From Fredinandcohnia aciditolerans (GTDB lineage Bacteria > Bacillota > Bacilli > Bacillales > Bacillaceae_L): a stretch of DNA of 64,000 bases. Position numbers and translations under genes: made by a program. The notes under the pieces are model-generated. The model had not been told where the DNA came from and searched no databases. It saw nothing but the letters and a program-made list of their open reading frames with translations. The stretch spans positions 27,576-91,575 of the forward strand of contig QGHH01000019.1 in NCBI GenBank assembly GCA_003640645.1. Direction: 5' to 3'. Positions 52,357 through 59,921 of the stretch are shown one piece after another (the first letter of the stretch is position 1; each line of letters starts with the position of its first letter).

Positions 52357-52716
52357 ATGATCATTGGAACAGGTATTGATATTGTAGAGCTTGAAAGAAT
52401 TAAAAAAATTTTACATAGACAGAAAAAATTTGTAGATCGGATTTTAACGAATGCAGAGAAGGAAAAATTTTTTCGTCTCTCTGAGTCCCGCCAGGTTGAG
52501 TTTCTTGCAGGTCGGTTTGCCGTGAAGGAAGCATATTCAAAGGCTGTTGGAACTGGGATTGGTGAGAATTTGAGTTTTTTGGATATCGAGGTTTTATCAG
52601 ATGAAAAAGGTAAGCCAGTCCTTACAAGACCAATGAATCAAAAGGCCCATTTATCCATCACGCACAGTAAAGATTATGCCGTTGCGCAAGTAATTCTTGA
52701 AAGCTTGTCAAGCTAG
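52357..52716 (+). CDS. acpS: Holo-[acyl-carrier-protein] synthase
   Basis: Transfers 4'-phosphopantetheine from CoA to apo-ACP, enabling fatty acid synthesis. 119 aa with the two family signatures: [14 protein letters not shown] (metal Asp) at the N-terminus and [19 protein letters not shown] with the catalytic Glu near residue 58. [11 protein letters not shown] is near the C-terminus. AGAAAGGAT precedes the ATG. Position beside the rhomboid gene and ydcC is as in B. subtilis. Confidence 0.95.
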   Translation: MIIGTGIDIVELERIKKILHRQKKFVDRILTNAEKEKFFRLSESRQVEFLAGRFAVKEAYSKAVGTGIGENLSFLDIEVLSDEKGKPVLTRPMNQKAHLSITHSKDYAVAQVILESLSS

Positions 52717-52959
52717 TCTGCATATTACACAACTTTGCCTCATATATTTTTAGTGCGGTAGGTGAGACAAGGTGTATGAATATGATGAACGGTGTGATTT
52801 TCACTTAGTTTGGTAAATAAGCTTCACGGTTGAGTTGGAAAGAACGCTAGGAAAATGATGGGGTCCTAATACGCACGGAAATGATTCCTAACCTGTTCGT
52901 CACTTAATACACTTTGTCTCTACCAATAGGCGATAAGAGGCAAAGGGGTTGAAGAGGAA

Positions 52960-53976
52960 ATGAAGAAAAAAGTATTTTTGTTGTTATTAGGGCTACTCAT
53001 TGCCCTTGTACTAGCGGCATGTGGGGAAAAATCACAAGAAGATGTGGTTAGTGCATTAGATGCAAAGGTACAAAAAATGACTGGCTATAAGGCAGATGCG
53101 AAAATGACGCTTCAAACAGGCAATGATCCACAAGTATATGAAGTGGAAATTTGGCACAAGGAGCCGACATTCTATCGAGTAAACCTTAAGAATGCAGAAA
53201 AAGACCAAAGCCAGATGATTTTGCGCAATGAAGAAGGAGTATTTGTTCTGACACCTGCTCTTAACAAAAGCTTCCGTTTCCAAAGTGACTGGCCGGAAAA
53301 CAGCAGCCAAGCGTATCTGTTCGAATCTTTAGTACATGATGTGCAGGAAGATCCAGAAGCGAAATTTACAGCTACAAAGGATCAGTACATTTTTGAAACA
53401 AAAACAAATTACAAAAATAATAATATGCTGCCAAAACAAGAAATTACATTTAACAAAAAGGATCTTGCTCCAGTTTCTGTTAAGGTAATGGACCCTGATC
53501 GTAAGGTATTGTTGTTAGTTGAATTCACGAAGGTTGAGTTTGATGCAAGCTTTGATAAATCAGCATTTGATGTTGAGAAGAATATGTCTTCTGCAAATAT
53601 TGGTGAGATCCCAGTTATGGGTGAGGTTGATAAGCAACCACTAGAAGTTCTATATCCTTCAGAAGATGCCCTTGCTGGTGTTGAATTAAAAGAAGAAAAG
53701 AAAATCGAAACGGAAAATGGAACACGTGTCATTATGACTTTTGGTGGAGAGAAAACCTTCACATTGATTCAGGAAACAGCCCGCGTTGCTGAGGTTGCTA
53801 CAACGATTTCATTAAGCGGTGAGCCTGTTGACCTTGGATTTACAGTTGGTACTCTTACAGATAAAGCAATTTCATGGACACACAATGGTGCAGAATTTAT
53901 GATTGCATCAGATGATTTAACTCAAGAAGAGTTAATCTCAGTTGCACGTACAGTACAAGGCAAGGCTGTAAAATAA
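52960..53976 (+). CDS. ydcC: LolA-like sporulation lipoprotein YdcC
   Basis: A 338-aa lipoprotein: signal peptide MKKKVFLLLLGLLIALVLAA with Cys21 after the LAA lipobox. The rest is a LolA-like beta-fold, as in outer-membrane lipoprotein carriers, plus a C-terminal DUF4367-like part. In B. subtilis ydcC is expressed in sporulation. The 243-bp gap before it has no other gene and no promoter I could fix. Ends in a strong terminator. Confidence 0.88.
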   Translation: MKKKVFLLLLGLLIALVLAACGEKSQEDVVSALDAKVQKMTGYKADAKMTLQTGNDPQVYEVEIWHKEPTFYRVNLKNAEKDQSQMILRNEEGVFVLTPALNKSFRFQSDWPENSSQAYLFESLVHDVQEDPEAKFTATKDQYIFETKTNYKNNNMLPKQEITFNKKDLAPVSVKVMDPDRKVLLLVEFTKVEFDASFDKSAFDVEKNMSSANIGEIPVMGEVDKQPLEVLYPSEDALAGVELKEEKKIETENGTRVIMTFGGEKTFTLIQETARVAEVATTISLSGEPVDLGFTVGTLTDKAISWTHNGAEFMIASDDLTQEELISVARTVQGKAVK

Positions 53977-53986
53977 ACTCCGAACT

Positions 53987-54016
53987 CAGGCCCGAATAAT
54001 CGGGTCTGTTTTTTTG
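53987..54016 (+). terminator. Terminator of ydcC
   Basis: CAGGCCCGA-ATAA-TCGGGTCTG stem followed by T7. Confidence 0.9.
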
Positions 54017-54204
54017 TCTTTAAATATCGACAGCATCCTTTATGATTTATTTCACAAACCGAAGTATCTTGTCGGATGAGGGTGATAGAACGAAGAATTT
54101 AACGAACAAAAAAAGTTCTATATATAGAATTTCTACAAATTTTTTAAAAAGACTCTGTTACATTATTTAAGCGAGACATGTCCAAGTATTGAAAGGGGTT
54201 GGGA

Positions 54205-54252
54205 TTGTTAGAAATTATGGACAAAATGTACGGAACTAAACACAGATTGTAG
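54205..54252 (+). other. Possible 15-codon leader frame before the M6 protease
   Basis: AAAGGGG (54192-54198) stands six bases before TTG 54205. The frame MLEIMDKMYGTKHRL stops at TAG 54250-54252, which is the first part of the protease ribosome site TAGGAGGGG. It could couple translation or be chance. The upstream sequence from 54017 is AT-rich leader without another recognisable element. Confidence 0.25.
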
Positions 54253-54265
54253 GAGGGGTACGAAA

Positions 54266-56641
54266 TTGAAGAAGAAAAAGATTTTTTCCACAGCACTTGC
54301 TTTATCATTAAGCGTTGGACTATTAGCAGGTCCAGCCATGTCAACAAATGCTAGCGCATCAGATGTATCCTCAAAACTAGCTTCACAAGGCTCACCAATC
54401 GACTTAGGAATCGCAAACGATGAAAAGCTCATTGAAATGCTCAAGAAAAACGGCAAAATTGCAAAAAATGCTTCACCAGCAGAAGCGGAGAAGGTGTTGA
54501 AAAAATTCCTAAAAGCAAAAGCATCAAACTCTGGCCAAACAAAGGACAAGCTACCAAAGGGGCTTGATGCCAATCTTAAATCTTCTAATAAATCAAATGA
54601 TAATGGGTTGAAAAATGGAAAGGGGAACAAGCTTGGACAAGCTAAGAAAAATACAGTAGATCCTGTTGAAAAAGAAAATTACGATGGCGAAGTTCGTAGC
54701 GACAAAGTACTGGTCTTAGCCATTGATTTTCCTGACTATAAAAAAAGCTCCATTACAAAAGAAGAAACAGACATGTGGTATGAGGACTATACCCATGATC
54801 ATTTCCAAAACATGATTTTCGGAGAGGATGGATATGAAGGACCAAACGGAGAAAATTTAATATCCATGAAGCAATATTATGAACAACAATCAGGTGGAAG
54901 TTATACAGTTGATGGAACTGTAGCTGGCTGGTATACAGCTGATCATCCAGCTGCTTATTATGGTGGGAATTACCCAACGCCAGACGGCAGTGATGCTCGT
55001 GCACGTACGTTAGTGTATGAAGCTTTAACAAAAGCTGGGCAAGATCCAAATGTAGACTTAAGTGAATACGATGTTTGGGATCGTGACGATTATGATGAAG
55101 ATGGTGTTTATAATGAGCCAGACGGAATTATTGACCATCTTATGGTTATCCATGCAGGTGTAGGTGAAGAAGCAGGTGGAGGGTCTCTTGGAGGAGATGC
55201 TATCTGGTCGCACCGTTGGGACCTTGGTCAATTAGTTGCTGTACCTGGAGGAACTTCAAATAGTGACCGTTTTGGCGGACTTTTAGGTGCATTTGATTAC
55301 ACAATCGAACCTGAAGACGGGGCTGCAGGTGTGTTTACTCATGAGTTTGGTCATGATTTAGGTCTTCCTGATGAGTATGACACGATTTATAGCGGAGCAG
55401 GAGAAGCCATCGAATTTTGGTCTTTAATGTCATCGGGTAGTTGGGCTGGAGATATACCTGGTACAGAACCGCCTGGTATGAGTCCGTTTGCAAAAGAAAT
55501 GCTACAAAGCCTTCATGGTGGTAATTGGTTAAGTGGAACAACCTTAAAAACAAATGAAATAACAAAGGAGGGTAAAACAGTACTTCTTGACGAGGCGGTA
55601 ACAAAAGGTACCAATAATGATGCAGTACGTGTTGATTTACCAGATAAGGTAAATGTATTAAATAATCCTGCTGCAGGTGCATTTGAATATTATGGCGGTA
55701 AAGGTGACGAGGCTGACCACAAAATGGTGGCAACAGTCGATTTAACAGGTAACACAAGCGCAACCCTAGACTTTGACGCTTGGTATAACATTGAGCAGTA
55801 TTGGGATTATGCCATGGTTCAAGTCTCAACAGATGGTGGTGAAACATGGACGTCACTTTCAAGTGACAGAACATCATCAACTCTTGACCCAGACGGCTAT
55901 CCGGAAATTAAAGAAAATCTACCAGGTTACACTGGTTCAAGTAATGGATGGGTTCATGAAAAAATTGATTTAAGTGCGTATACTGGTCAAGAAGTTCAGC
56001 TTCAATTCCGTTCAATGACAGACTGGGCGACAAATCTTGATGGATTCTTTGCGGATAATGTAAAAGTAACGGCAGACGGAAATGAAGTGTTCGCTGATGG
56101 AGCAGAAGGAGATCCGCAATTTACATTAGATGGTTTTGAAAAACATGATGGTAAATACTCATCTAAACATTACTATCTACTAGAATGGAGATCACATAAT
56201 GGCGTTGATGAAGGCTTAAAGCATATACGCCGTGGGGCAAGTTTAATGTCCTTTGACCCAGGTTTAGTTGTCTGGTATGTGGATGAAAGTTATGACAATA
56301 ACTGGACTGGGGAACATCCTGGTGACGGTTTCTTAGGAGTAGTAGATGCCGACCAACATACTAACTATTGGAGTGACAAAACTGTAGGCTCTTCACGTTA
56401 TCAACTACACGATGCTGCATTCAGTTTAGAAAAATCAGAAAAAATGTTCTTAGATTACCCAGGTCAATTTACAATGAAGGACAACTTCACCCAACGCACA
56501 CCTTTATTTGACGACAGTACCGACTATAGTAACCCAGGCTTAGTTGATGCAGGACGTAATATTCCTGAATACGGTCTGAAATTCCGTGTTGTTGGCCAAA
56601 GTGCTGATGGTACAGTGGGTAAGGTGTTAATATTTAAATAA
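54266..56641 (+). CDS. inhA: Immune inhibitor A-type M6 metalloprotease
   Basis: A 791-aa secreted zinc protease. Signal peptide of about 32 residues (MKKKKIFSTALALSLSVGLL, then AGPAMSTNASA), a propeptide, the M6 catalytic domain with HEFGHDLGLPDEYD (zinc His359 and His363, Glu360), and SLMSSGSWAG as the Met-turn. A MAM-like immune inhibitor domain (about residues 470-620) and a C-terminal domain follow. In B. cereus and B. thuringiensis InhA degrades host defence peptides; many non-pathogenic Bacillaceae have it too. TTG 54266 with TAGGAGGGG upstream. It sits between ydcC and alr, a place where B. subtilis has no such gene. Confidence 0.92.
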   Translation: MKKKKIFSTALALSLSVGLLAGPAMSTNASASDVSSKLASQGSPIDLGIANDEKLIEMLKKNGKIAKNASPAEAEKVLKKFLKAKASNSGQTKDKLPKGLDANLKSSNKSNDNGLKNGKGNKLGQAKKNTVDPVEKENYDGEVRSDKVLVLAIDFPDYKKSSITKEETDMWYEDYTHDHFQNMIFGEDGYEGPNGENLISMKQYYEQQSGGSYTVDGTVAGWYTADHPAAYYGGNYPTPDGSDARARTLVYEALTKAGQDPNVDLSEYDVWDRDDYDEDGVYNEPDGIIDHLMVIHAGVGEEAGGGSLGGDAIWSHRWDLGQLVAVPGGTSNSDRFGGLLGAFDYTIEPEDGAAGVFTHEFGHDLGLPDEYDTIYSGAGEAIEFWSLMSSGSWAGDIPGTEPPGMSPFAKEMLQSLHGGNWLSGTTLKTNEITKEGKTVLLDEAVTKGTNNDAVRVDLPDKVNVLNNPAAGAFEYYGGKGDEADHKMVATVDLTGNTSATLDFDAWYNIEQYWDYAMVQVSTDGGETWTSLSSDRTSSTLDPDGYPEIKENLPGYTGSSNGWVHEKIDLSAYTGQEVQLQFRSMTDWATNLDGFFADNVKVTADGNEVFADGAEGDPQFTLDGFEKHDGKYSSKHYYLLEWRSHNGVDEGLKHIRRGASLMSFDPGLVVWYVDESYDNNWTGEHPGDGFLGVVDADQHTNYWSDKTVGSSRYQLHDAAFSLEKSEKMFLDYPGQFTMKDNFTQRTPLFDDSTDYSNPGLVDAGRNIPEYGLKFRVVGQSADGTVGKVLIFK

Positions 56642-56650
56642 TAATTTTGT

Positions 56651-56683
56651 AAGACCCCTTTGACCAATCAAAGGGGTCTTTGC
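56651..56683 (+). terminator. Hairpin terminator of inhA
   Basis: Perfect 11-bp stem AAGACCCCTTT / AAAGGGGTCTT; only a short T tract follows. Confidence 0.7.
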
Positions 56684-56830
56684 CATGTATTGTGAATTTT
56701 CTTCAACATATTTTCTTTTTTTCGTCATATGTTAAGATGGGTATGATGAAAAACTACCATTGACATGGACACAACTAAGTTTAATCATCGAATTCATATA
56801 GTAGCTAATAATCTAAGAAGGTGTTTATTC

Positions 56831-57994
56831 ATGGACTCTACCCATTTTTATCGTGATACTTGGGTTGAAGTGGATTTAGATTGCATTTTTGAGAATGTAA
56901 AAAACATGAAAGGGTTTTTACCGGAACCTGTAGAGGTAATGGCGGTCGTTAAAGCAAATGCCTATGGACACGGAGACGTGGAGGTTGCAAAAACTGCCCT
57001 TGAAGCGGGAGCTACCCATCTCGCAGTTGCTTTTATCGATGAAGCGGTCTCTCTACGCCACGGAGGAATAGATGCACCGATTCTTGTACTTGGAGCATCA
57101 CGTCCAACTGACGTAGCGCTTGCAGCAGAACACAATATATCTCTCACCATTTATAGCGAGGAGTGGCTTGATGAGGTATTGGAAAACTATCAAGGTAGTA
57201 CTCCACTTACCCTTCACTTGAAACTTGATACAGGAATGGGACGTCTTGGAGTTAAAGAAAAAGGGGAATTGCAAACAATCCTTAGGACAATCGAGCAAAA
57301 TCCTCAACTCCAACTCGAAGGTGTTTTTACTCATTTTGCAACAGCAGACGAAATTGATACATCTTATTTTGAACAACAATATCAGAACTTCCAGGAAATG
57401 CTTGAGTGGATTCCATTCAAACCGAAGTTAGTACATTGTGCAAATAGTGCAACTGGCTACCGTTTCCCCGATAAAGCATTTAATATGGTAAGACTAGGAA
57501 TTGGGATGTATGGAATGACTCCATCACTGGAAATAAAAGATCAACTGCCATACGAGCTCGAGCAAGCTTTTTCTTTCCATAGCAAGCTCGTCCATGTAAA
57601 ACGAATTTCAAAAGGCGAAAAAGTAAGCTATGGCGCAACTTTTACAGCAGATGAAGATATGTGGGTCGGAACAGTTCCAGTTGGCTATGCCGATGGCTGG
57701 GTTCGGAAACTACAGAATACGAACGTTTTAATTGACGGTGAATTTTGTCAAATCATTGGTCGGGTCTGCATGGACCAATTTATGGTCCGACTTCCAAATA
57801 AACTCCCGATAGGCACAAAAGTCACTTTAATCGGGGAGCAAAAAAATAAATTTATTAGTGTAGACGATGTCGCATGTGCTCTTGAAACAATCAACTACGA
57901 GGTTACATGTACGATAAGTTTTCGGGTTCCACGTATTTTTTTAAGAAATAAGAGAATAATTGAAGTGAGAAATCCGTTATTAAGACATTACTAG
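56831..57994 (+). CDS. alr: Alanine racemase
   Basis: PLP-dependent interconversion of L- and D-alanine, supplying D-Ala for ddl. 387 aa: VMAVVKANAYGHG carries the PLP lysine (Lys41), KLDTGMGRLG and FTHFATADE follow, NMVRLGIGMYG binds the cofactor phosphate, and SYGATFTADED holds the catalytic Tyr near residue 267. ATG 56831 has AGAAGGTG upstream; an in-frame ATG at 56765 adds 22 non-conserved residues. Order alr-ndoAI-ndoA is as in B. subtilis. Confidence 0.94.
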   Translation: MDSTHFYRDTWVEVDLDCIFENVKNMKGFLPEPVEVMAVVKANAYGHGDVEVAKTALEAGATHLAVAFIDEAVSLRHGGIDAPILVLGASRPTDVALAAEHNISLTIYSEEWLDEVLENYQGSTPLTLHLKLDTGMGRLGVKEKGELQTILRTIEQNPQLQLEGVFTHFATADEIDTSYFEQQYQNFQEMLEWIPFKPKLVHCANSATGYRFPDKAFNMVRLGIGMYGMTPSLEIKDQLPYELEQAFSFHSKLVHVKRISKGEKVSYGATFTADEDMWVGTVPVGYADGWVRKLQNTNVLIDGEFCQIIGRVCMDQFMVRLPNKLPIGTKVTLIGEQKNKFISVDDVACALETINYEVTCTISFRVPRIFLRNKRIIEVRNPLLRHY

Positions 57995-58218
57995 TAGAGA
58001 AAATAGTACAATGGTTGTACACGTTGGATCACTTTCTTTTTTTATGCACGAAAATAAATGCAGGTTCTGGAAACCTTGTAAAACCTATGCATAAAAACCA
58101 ATTGTATATGTCGATAATAATTAAGAATTAATGGATTAAGCTTTGCATCTAATCATAATAATGGTATTATTAAGATTGGAGTAGAATATTGGTGGCAAGT
58201 TGGTGGAGGTGTATGTTT

Positions 58219-58500
58219 GTGTCTGAATCCAGCGCAACAACAGAAATTCTAGTACGATTACCACAAAACCTAATTAGTGAGTTGGATGGCCTAGTGAAAC
58301 AAGAAAACGGTAACCGTAATGAACTGATTTATCAAGCTACAAAAATGTATCTACGCGAGAGAAAGAAGCGTCAAATTACAGAATCTATGAGACGCGGTTA
58401 CATGGAAATGGCAAAAATCAACCTTACTATTGCATCGGAGGCTTTTTTAGCTGAATCTGAGGCTGACCACACCGTAGAACGCTTAGTTAGCGGGGGGTAA
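58219..58500 (+). CDS. ndoAI: Antitoxin EndoAI (MazE-like)
   Basis: A 93-aa antitoxin, the same length as B. subtilis EndoAI. Ribbon-helix-helix DNA-binding N-terminus ([32 protein letters not shown]) and toxin-binding C-terminus ([21 protein letters not shown]). GTG 58219 with GGAGGTG upstream gives the family start MSESSA; sequence upstream in frame is not conserved. The stop is 4 bp before the toxin gene. It should neutralise EndoA and autoregulate the pair. Confidence 0.93.
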   Translation: MSESSATTEILVRLPQNLISELDGLVKQENGNRNELIYQATKMYLRERKKRQITESMRRGYMEMAKINLTIASEAFLAESEADHTVERLVSGG

Positions 58501-58504
58501 TCAT

Positions 58505-58855
58505 TTGATTGTAAAACGTGGCGACGTTTATTTTGCAGACCTCTCCCCAGTTGTTGGCTCAGAGCAAGGAGGCGTTCGTCCTGTTCTTGTTATCCAAAAC
58601 GATATCGGGAATCGGTTTAGTCCCACAGTCATTGTCGCAGCCATAACTGCACAAATTCAAAAAGCGAAGCTCCCAACCCATGTTGAGATCGATGCGGAGC
58701 GTTATGGATTTGAGCGCGATTCAGTTATTCTGTTAGAACAAATTCGTACAATCGATAAGCAGCGTCTAACCGATAAGATAACACATCTCGATGAAGAGAT
58801 GATGGACAGAGTGGATGATGCCTTACAAATTAGTTTAGGACTCATCGATTTTTAA
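58505..58855 (+). CDS. ndoA: Toxin EndoA (MazF mRNA interferase)
   Basis: Sequence-specific endoribonuclease; the B. subtilis enzyme cuts at UACAU. 116 aa, identical length and nearly identical sequence to Endo[50 protein letters not shown], and [22 protein letters not shown] start at 58505. Forms a chromosomal toxin-antitoxin module with ndoAI. A terminator follows, so sigB downstream is a separate unit. Confidence 0.95.
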   Translation: MIVKRGDVYFADLSPVVGSEQGGVRPVLVIQNDIGNRFSPTVIVAAITAQIQKAKLPTHVEIDAERYGFERDSVILLEQIRTIDKQRLTDKITHLDEEMMDRVDDALQISLGLIDF

Positions 58856-58883
58856 TTCATTTATTTATATGTGATACGTCTAT

Positions 58884-58917
58884 GAGAAGTTACCCCGTGG
58901 TAGCTTCTTTTATTTTT
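58884..58917 (+). terminator. Terminator of the ndoAI-ndoA operon
   Basis: AGAAGTTACC / GGTAGCTTCT stem around CCGT, then TTTATTTTTT. Confidence 0.85.
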
Positions 58918-59017
58918 TAGTCCCACAAAATGTGGCGTTCTTAGTCAAATTGATCCTATAAATGCCATTTGCATAATATATTACAAAAATATTTTACTTA
59001 TGTAACAAATTCTAAAA

Positions 59018-59033
59018 TGTGAAGGACATCACA
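59018..59033 (+). promoter_or_regulatory. Fnr/Crp-type box upstream of the orphan sigB
   Basis: TGTGA-AGGACA-TCACA is a perfect match to the B. subtilis Fnr half-site arrangement TGTGA-N6-TCACA. A -10-like CATAAT lies at 59051-59056, so the box centre would be near -38 to -41 from transcription start, the usual place for activation. The promoter assignment is inference. Confidence 0.5.
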
Positions 59034-59110
59034 TCTTTTCTATCGAAGTACATAATAAGGATTATCCTTAAATACCTTTCAAAACAAAAAAGAGAGAGCG
59101 GTGGAAAAAA

Positions 59111-59866
59111 ATGAAAAGGCAATCTACAAATCCGAGACGAGATGAAGTAGAAAGGCTGGTACAGGACTTCCAAAAAACTGGCTCAAAGGAAATAGAAAGG
59201 GAAATCGTTGAGAAGTATGAAAATCTTGTTAATTCAATTGCTTGGAACTACTCGAAAGGCAGAGCGTTTCACGAAGATATTGTTCAAGTAGGGAGAATTG
59301 GGCTTTTAGGTGCGATTAGAAGATTCGACCGAACGGTTGGAAAGAGCTTTAATAGCTTTGCAGTACCAACAATTATTGGTGAAATTAAACACTTTTTACG
59401 TGATAAAACATGGAGTGTACATGTGCCAAGAGGGGCAAAGGAACTCGGAATTAAGATAAAAAAGGCAAAAGAAGAACTTACAATAGTCTTGCAAAGGACA
59501 CCAGAGGTACATGAAATCGCAAATCATCTTCAAATAGATAAAAAGGAAGTTCTAGAAGCAATGGAACTTGGACAAGCTTATTATTCAAAGTCAATTGAAA
59601 TGCCGATTGACCCGGATTCTGAAGGCAAATCGATAATAGAAACGGTTGGTAAGAAAGATAAAGCTTACGAAAAGGTATTGAAAAGATTGGATGTAAAGAA
59701 TGCCCTCCATGTTCTTACTAAACGTGAAAAGAGAATTCTTTACTACACGTATATTCAGGAGAAGAGTCAAAGAGAGACGGGAAGAATAGTCGGGGTTTCA
59801 CAAATGCATGTATCCCGGATCCGACGAAAAGCCATTAAAAAGCTTCGAGAAGCAGTACTTGGATGA
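59111..59866 (+). CDS. sigB: RNA polymerase sigma factor of the SigB group, orphan
   Basis: A 251-aa sigma-70 family factor with regions 2-4: region 2 (YENLVNSIAWNYSKGRAFHE, GLLGAIRRFD, SFAVPTIIGEIKHFLRDKTW), region 3 (VPRGAKELGIKIKKAKEELT), region 4 (REKRILYYTYIQEKSQRETG, VSQMHVSRIRRKAIKKLREA). It is closest to general-stress SigB, and the neighbours ndoA and tex agree. However rsbR, rsbS, rsbT, rsbU, rsbV, rsbW and rsbX, which flank sigB in B. subtilis, are all absent. Control by partner switching is therefore not encoded here. AGAGAGCGGTGG precedes the ATG. Confidence 0.88.
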   Translation: MKRQSTNPRRDEVERLVQDFQKTGSKEIEREIVEKYENLVNSIAWNYSKGRAFHEDIVQVGRIGLLGAIRRFDRTVGKSFNSFAVPTIIGEIKHFLRDKTWSVHVPRGAKELGIKIKKAKEELTIVLQRTPEVHEIANHLQIDKKEVLEAMELGQAYYSKSIEMPIDPDSEGKSIIETVGKKDKAYEKVLKRLDVKNALHVLTKREKRILYYTYIQEKSQRETGRIVGVSQMHVSRIRRKAIKKLREAVLG

Positions 59867-59921
59867 GTTAATTTTGGTAAAATAGATAGGGCTTAGAAGT
59901 GAAAGTAGGAGGAAAACAGTT

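Noticed and set aside
55335-55880. 181-aa minus-strand frame inside the M6 protease gene
   Set aside because: Composition is the mirror of the coding strand (Leu/His/Tyr rich), with no start signal; the plus-strand protease is clearly real.
54266-56641. Pathogenicity marker reading of the InhA-type protease
   Set aside because: The family is widespread in harmless Bacillaceae, and no other virulence genes are in the window.
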